A DNA stretch of 64,000 nucleotides from contig JAKULF010000016.1 in the NCBI GenBank assembly GCA_022661535.1, positions 310,001 to 374,000 on the forward strand, given 5' to 3'. Below, in pieces: positions 59,405 to 64,000 of the stretch. This DNA is from Eutypa lata. Its lineage: Eukaryota > Ascomycota > Sordariomycetes > Xylariales > Diatrypaceae. Each line of letters opens with the position of its first letter. The first letter of the stretch is position 1. Under the pieces are notes generated by a model, which did no database searches, was not told where the DNA came from, and saw only the letters and a list, made by a program, of their open reading frames with translations. The translations under genes were made by a program, and so were the position numbers.

Positions 59405-60008
59405 CTCTCAACCAGGCTGTCAAGCAACGCAACCACTGCAACCTCGTGTGACTGCAACCTCATGTATACGAATAGGTATACATCAGGCTTTGTCATCCAT
59501 ACACTTAGGATTTTTTAATATCGCGCAGCTTGCAACGCAATCCACTGCGTTTTTCTTCGTTGAGCAACTCGTTGCATATTATAATGGTTCGTGGCCTTAT
59601 TGGTAATAATTACTATATATTTAAATTATATCGTAAACATATGGCTCATATATACCGTTATATTAGGGGTCCTAGGTACTGGTTAGGAATTATAAGGGGG
59701 GTCAAAGTTAGGCATGGGCTAGGTAGGTATAGGTTAAGTAAATAAGAGATACGCATCGAATAGGTGATGTATGCGTCGGATAAGTGGCGTACGCATTTTG
59801 TAACACCAAAAATCTATCTCACGATCTTACATACAGCTTGACTTTTACCCTTTTTAGGTATATGCAACCAATGCCACGCCATTGCAATTCAGTGGCAGTT
59901 GCGCAACGGCAACCCACCGAATCTAAGGTGCTCGTTATAGCTACTGCAATCCATCTACGGAGGGTGCTCGTTGCAGTGAATTGCGTTGCTTGATAGCCTG
60001 CTCTCAAC
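59405..60008. mobile_element. Non-autonomous hAT-like DNA transposon (MITE) with 8-bp target duplication
   Basis: The element spans 59413-60000 (588 bp) and is bracketed by perfect 8-bp duplications CTCTCAAC (59405-59412 and 60001-60008). Its ends are imperfect terminal inverted repeats of about 30-35 bp: the left reads CAGGCTGTCAAGCAACGCAA and the right, in reverse complement, CAGGCTATCAAGCAACGCAA, both followed by CACTGCAAC after a small difference. Many GCAAC/GTTGC words lie near both ends, as in hAT subterminal repeats. No transposase frame is present. The 8-bp duplication and CAGG-start ends point to the hAT superfamily; mobilisation would need a transposase elsewhere. Confidence 0.85.
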
Positions 60009-60372
60009 CTCCACATCTTAAGGAACCTCTAATATAGACAAGAGAAACTTCTAGGAAGAAGACAGAACGTGTGTGCGACCCCCTATATCTATATTTTTTG
60101 GTATGTGTGTAGCTGGTCTTTGGCTATTTATGCAATAACCTACTGAACTACCTGTCACCTTCACGTAGTATGTTGGTCGGAAGCGATCATTATGGTTTTT
60201 GTTATATTACTGGCTACTGTACAAATAGCAAAAGTCCATTGCCTTATATCTGCTGCCATACCAGTATAACGCCGATTCCCAACACACACACTGCCTCTTT
60301 ACTTCATTCCCGTTCCACCATGCGTATCGGCGCATTCTCCAGCACCCTCTTGACGGGCTTCCTTCGCGCGCT
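60009..60372. other. Short intergenic flank right of the transposon
   Basis: The right part holds the 3' end of the minus-strand gene at 60373. An alternative frame there (down to 60299) could be a lost C-terminal extension of that protein. Confidence 0.4.
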
Positions 60373-61263
60373 TCACCGTCTTTTCCGCACCATCTCGATC
60401 TGACCTTGTAAAGCCAGCTGACGAAGCACCCCCACATACCCGTCGGATGCTACATAAACCTTGGTGGGCGGCACAGGTCCTCCCACTGTCGATATACAAG
60501 CCGCAGTAGCGCCCGGCAGGCTTCGGGAGGAAGTCCACAGCAAGGGCGGCTTGACGAGTTCCGCGAAGACCTGCCGGAGATCCTCCGTGTGTGCAAGGTC
60601 TACCGGATCTTGCAGATACTGAGCCCCCTCGATCACGCAAAGGTAAGACGGCGCGAGCTCGAAGCGCACATGGAGGAACATCTGCAGGGCCGTCTGGATG
60701 TTCGCGTCTCGTCCTATGAGCACCGTGAGGCTCGGGGCGGATAGGTCGACTTCCGTTCTGATATGTCGACCGCGCTTGAGCATCAGGACCTGCAGGATCA
60801 AGCACCTGATCATGTCGAGCAGCATTTGTTGAGGGCTCAACACTCCTGCAGCCTCGCACATTCTCGCATGACAGGAATAGGAGAGCAAAGAGAGACCCGT
60901 CTCGCGGGCTTTAACCATGCAATGCAGGCTACTTATGCTAGTTTGGCTAGGTTGCGGCACACCGCCGGGACCTACGATCCACATCGCGCCGGAAACGGTA
61001 CTATTCGCAAAAGCATCCCAGCGTGTCATGACGTTATTGTCTGCTTCTTCTACTGGACCGTATGAGCCGATCCTTAGGATGGTAGATTGGTGATTAGAGT
61101 CCATCGTGTAGATGGGGAGGAGAAGATGTAGAACAGCCTGGCGGTCATAGACCCTACCAGATAGCTGGTGGTCCTCTTGAACACCAGGTGGATTTCCATC
61201 GTTAGTGGATGTCGTGGCTTCGGCTGAGTCCTCGGGTACCCCGAGAGAAGGTTTTATATTCAT
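60373..61263 (-). CDS. Degenerate STAND/NACHT-like NTPase-related protein, paralog A
   Basis: A 296-aa frame. It aligns with the protein at 62187-63906 from YDRQAVLHLLLPI onward. The segment MWIVGPGGVPQPSQTS occupies the P-loop position of fungal NACHT-type proteins but lacks GK[S/T]. LLDMIRCLILQVL matches the helix after it; LCVIEGAQYLQD stands where Walker B would read hhhDxxDE; TKVYVASDGYVGVL is sensor-like (usually TSRP). So the fold is probably retained and ATP use lost. Compared with paralog B it lacks the N-terminal helical part and ends early (VRKRR), while another frame continues with B-like acidic residues. The function is unknown; such proteins are often linked to fungal nonself recognition. 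Confidence 0.6.
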   Translation of the reverse strand: MNIKPSLGVPEDSAEATTSTNDGNPPGVQEDHQLSGRVYDRQAVLHLLLPIYTMDSNHQSTILRIGSYGPVEEADNNVMTRWDAFANSTVSGAMWIVGPGGVPQPSQTSISSLHCMVKARETGLSLLSYSCHARMCEAAGVLSPQQMLLDMIRCLILQVLMLKRGRHIRTEVDLSAPSLTVLIGRDANIQTALQMFLHVRFELAPSYLCVIEGAQYLQDPVDLAHTEDLRQVFAELVKPPLLWTSSRSLPGATAACISTVGGPVPPTKVYVASDGYVGVLRQLALQGQIEMVRKRR

Positions 61264-62186
61264 TTTAGGAAGTTGGCTAGATGACCTTCAATTCGGTAGA
61301 TGATGCAAATGTCCATTCTGTTCGAGTATTGTTTATTGTTGGGTAAATCGATCCTGCGTGATTAGTTTCGGGGTTCATGCCATTTTATACTGCTTTCAGT
61401 TTGCTTAGTAACCTTTGTGAATTCCCAGGAGTTCCTACTGGAAATGAATCATACTCCTTTTCGATTACTACCAATGAGATATTTACGCAATGCCATACGT
61501 CCCGCTGACACACTGAATGGAATGGTGACCGATTGATGATCGCTAGATCCTTATATTTGATATATACATCGGCTATTAGTGTATCGTTGGATTCCTAATA
61601 ACAGATGGGCGTGGGCAAGTATGCAATGTGACACGCAGCTGTGATTCTTTGTTCTGTCACAACGTACCGTTGTGTAACTTTCAGATGTAATACGTAACAC
61701 CTTATGCTATGATCCAGTAAACGCAATGCTACAACTCTTACATTGTGATGTTATAACATCCACTGCCGATTATAGGAATTTACAATGACGTCAAAACCCA
61801 TGGCTGGTCTATTGTAGACGAAGGCCTAACATTAGAACGAATGGACTGCCATGGATACATCGTAGCTCCAAGTTTAGAAACTATTGCGATAGGAATGAAC
61901 GAGGTGCTCATTAATTGAAAAGGTTTAAAAAACATTAAGTAATAACTGAAGCCTCGTTACTCATCACTATGTCACTTTAAATTGGTGATGAAACGCTTAA
62001 GAATACAATTCCGTAACCCATTGCACCATACGTACATGACATACCTCGACCTGCCCGCTAATAACAATACATGTTAATCAACGAGGCGGCTACATATGCT
62101 GAATAAGAGAAAATTCATCTCGACTCCTTTATAGACCAAACTGTACCATTCCTAGATATCTACGAACTCTCTCATGTCCCCATTCT
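61264..62186. other. Intergenic region between the two paralogs
   Basis: 0.9 kb with no supported gene, somewhat AT-rich. No third copy or exon of either paralog was recognised here. Confidence 0.4.
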
Positions 62187-63906
62187 TTATCCATCCATGA
62201 GGTCACTACTTTCCTCAGCACCAACTTGACCTGCTTCCTCTGCATATTCAACCTTCTCGACCTCATCTCGTGAAGCTAGCTCGGCAAGCGCATCCACGTA
62301 ACCGTCAGACGTAAAGCAAACCTTCATGACCCTCTCCAACTCCGACCCCCTTGTTCTTTGCGGTTCCGGTGCGTCCATTTCCTTCACTTCACGTCCTGGG
62401 TCTCCTGAGTTCCGAGAGGACCACAAAGCAGGTGGCTTGACTATTTCTCGGAGAGCCCGTTGGAGCTGTCGTGTGTGCTGGGCGTCTCCTCGGTCTTCCA
62501 GCTCTTGGACGGCCTCGATGACGCAGTGCATGTAGCGCGGTGCGAGTGTGCGCACATCGAAAAACAGTTCCAGTGCCATCCCAATATCCACATCGGGTTC
62601 CATAAGCATAGATAAGCGTGAAGATGATAGGTCCAGCTCTGTGGTAATGTGCTCAGGGCAACGAAGTAGGAGCTGTACAATGAACGATTTGATCATATCT
62701 AGCAATATCTCTTTATGGGTAAGTTGTGATCCCGGAGAAGAGAGAGTCCTCAAGGAACAAAAATATGAAAGAGAGGGGACATCGTGCCGACTAGACAGCG
62801 CGATGAGGCATACGGCTGTCAGAGTATTTTGGCTAGGATGTGATACATCATGAGGACCCAAGATCCAAAGTGCCTCGCAACAAGGATTAGTGATCCAAGT
62901 ATCAATTCGCCGTTTCACTTGATCGTCAATGGAGACGTGCAAGGCGCTTGAAGTGATATTGACAACAGCCTGCGTGTCATCCCTGAATCTTTTAACAACG
63001 GGCTCAAGAAGATTCAGGATGAGCTGGCGATCATAGTTGCCTTCAGGATTCTGTTGGCTCTTTTGCATGACTGTAAGGCCAGTTTCACCGTCGGTTGATT
63101 TGACTGATTCAAGACGTGGATCGTGGGTGGTGATCATCTCTCTTCCTATCCGGGTGGTATCGGTCGAGTCTTCAGATGTTGTAAGGTCAGGTTCCAGTGA
63201 CAGATTTCTGGACTTGATAGAGAGCAGATTTCTTTGTTTGTTGTCAAGGAGGCTGTAGAGATCTTCACCCAGTTTGAGTATCATTTGTTGGTGGTTGTGC
63301 TGGTTTTGTATGATCATCTCAAGGTCTTGCTTCATCTGTCCTTGTTTCTGTCTGTTACCTTGTTGGAACTTTAGATTGGTAATGCGCTGCATTCCTTTGT
63401 TCGATAGCCCGAATCCGGGCGCCCCGCTCTTGAAATAGGGATTGGAATGCATTTTCATCGAAACTCTTGAGAAATCTACACAATATGATCAGTCAATTAT
63501 GGCCCTTTTGACGTCAATGTATGATCACTCCCATGTAACGCTGATGTAAATTCCATAACTTGCTACGAAATGGTGGGTGAGGCTACCTTTTCAAGGATGA
63601 CCTAGACCATTGTGAGAATATCTCGGGTAGGAACTCGAAAACGGTCACATAGAGCTCCACAATATAGCGTTGCATCAAATCGATGCTTCCATATTCTGTG
63701 ATCAAACTGTTCCAGTAACCCATGTCTTGGCTTAGTTTTTCTAAGGTACAATGCTCCTCATTCATCCTCACGAGGGAGTCAAGGAGCTCACGAGTCTTCC
63801 GGTATGCCCAGTCGTGGTGCGGGACAAGCACAGAAATGGGAAACGACGTGATATGATCGTGGAACGCAGCAAAGTTCTTTTCAAGTCGTTGCGGGAAGGA
63901 TATATG
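62187..63906 (-). CDS. Degenerate STAND/NACHT-like protein with DUF7708-type N-terminus, paralog B (5' incomplete)
   Basis: Two recognisable parts. Exon 63906-63587 encodes FPQRLEKNFAAFHDHITSF, VLVPHHDWAYRKTRELLDSL and YIVELYVTVFEFLPEIF, like the helical DUF7708 region ahead of fungal NACHT domains. An intron (GTAGCC donor, TTGTGTAG acceptor) leads to 63475, where RFLKSFDENAFQSLFQER continues but meets TAA at 63357. The long frame 63458-62187 then carries the C-terminal domain: LWILGPHDVSHPSQNT (P-loop position, no GK[S/T]), LDMIKSFIVQLLL, HCVIEAVQELEDR, KVCFTSDGYVDALAELA. A small unplaced intron or a frameshift near 63360 must join them. An acceptor-like TAG at 63907 suggests another exon upstream, partly beyond the window. 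Confidence 0.55.
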
Positions 63907-64000
63907 CTAGCACGCTATGATGGGCCTATTCTTGGCACTACACGATACGCATGTCTGGTCATATGAACCTATGCAACGATGATTTCGAAACGCGGGAACT
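63907..64000. other. Window edge, probably intron and upstream exon of paralog B
   Basis: On the minus strand this contains the acceptor-like GTGCTAG at 63907 and a weak donor-like ATAG/GTTCAT near 63969. It is too short to model. Confidence 0.3.

Overview
This window reads as nuclear DNA of a filamentous ascomycete (Pezizomycotina). Genes carry short introns (about 50-250 bp, GT-AG with CTAAC/CTGAC-like branch sites), several proteins have fungal-only architectures (HET domain, AN1-APH kinase, Vba-type MFS, fungal arylsulfotransferase-like), and there are three blocks of almost pure A/T that look like RIP-mutated repeats. Frequent TAGGTA/TACCTA motifs between genes suggest a Sordariomycete, but that is only an inference. 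I rebuilt gene models by eye from splice sites and frame continuity. No tRNA, rRNA or CRISPR array was recognised.

Layout. 0.45-6.2 kb is a compact housekeeping block: a PPIE-type RRM protein (+), an MLRQ/B12D-family mitochondrial protein (-, four exons), COX12 (+), Sde2 (-) and ribosomal protein S10 (+). 6.2-9.7 kb is a gene desert, then a nine-exon zinc polyol dehydrogenase (9.7-11.4 kb). 12.1-16.2 kb holds two AT-rich blocks that enclose one intact gene, an AN1-finger/APH kinase-like protein. 16.4-24.5 kb is an accessory stretch: a secreted arylsulfotransferase-like protein (-), a 12-exon MFS transporter (+) and a divergent Hsp70-like ATPase (+). 24.5-28.5 kb contains decayed pieces: a protein kinase fragment, a Ty3/gypsy integrase tail and a possible chromodomain. 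28.5-31.6 kb is the largest AT-rich block.

From 32.5 kb the content is again mostly housekeeping: an AFF4/Ebp1-like disordered protein (-), membrane-anchored peptidyl-tRNA hydrolase 2 (+), a large coiled-coil polyQ protein (-), a 70-aa conserved-looking protein (-) head to head with RVB2 (+), GAPDH (-), a HET-domain protein (-), the GYF protein Lin1/CD2BP2 (-) and UFD1 (+). At 59.4-60.0 kb sits a non-autonomous hAT-like transposon with a perfect 8-bp target duplication. The right end (60.4-63.9 kb) carries two paralogous proteins related to STAND/NACHT NTPases whose P-loop has lost its GK[S/T]; the second continues off the window.

How the genes relate. MLRQ and COX12 are divergent respiratory-chain genes with one short promoter region. 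Lin1/UFD1 and the 70-aa gene/RVB2 are also divergent pairs. The HET protein, the degenerate NTPase pair and perhaps the Hsp70-like protein belong to families linked in fungi to nonself recognition, but nothing here shows they act together. The most unusual points are the overlapping antisense start codons at RVB2, several predicted 3-9 nt coding exons, the gene island between RIP blocks, the hAT-like element and the two degenerate NTPases.
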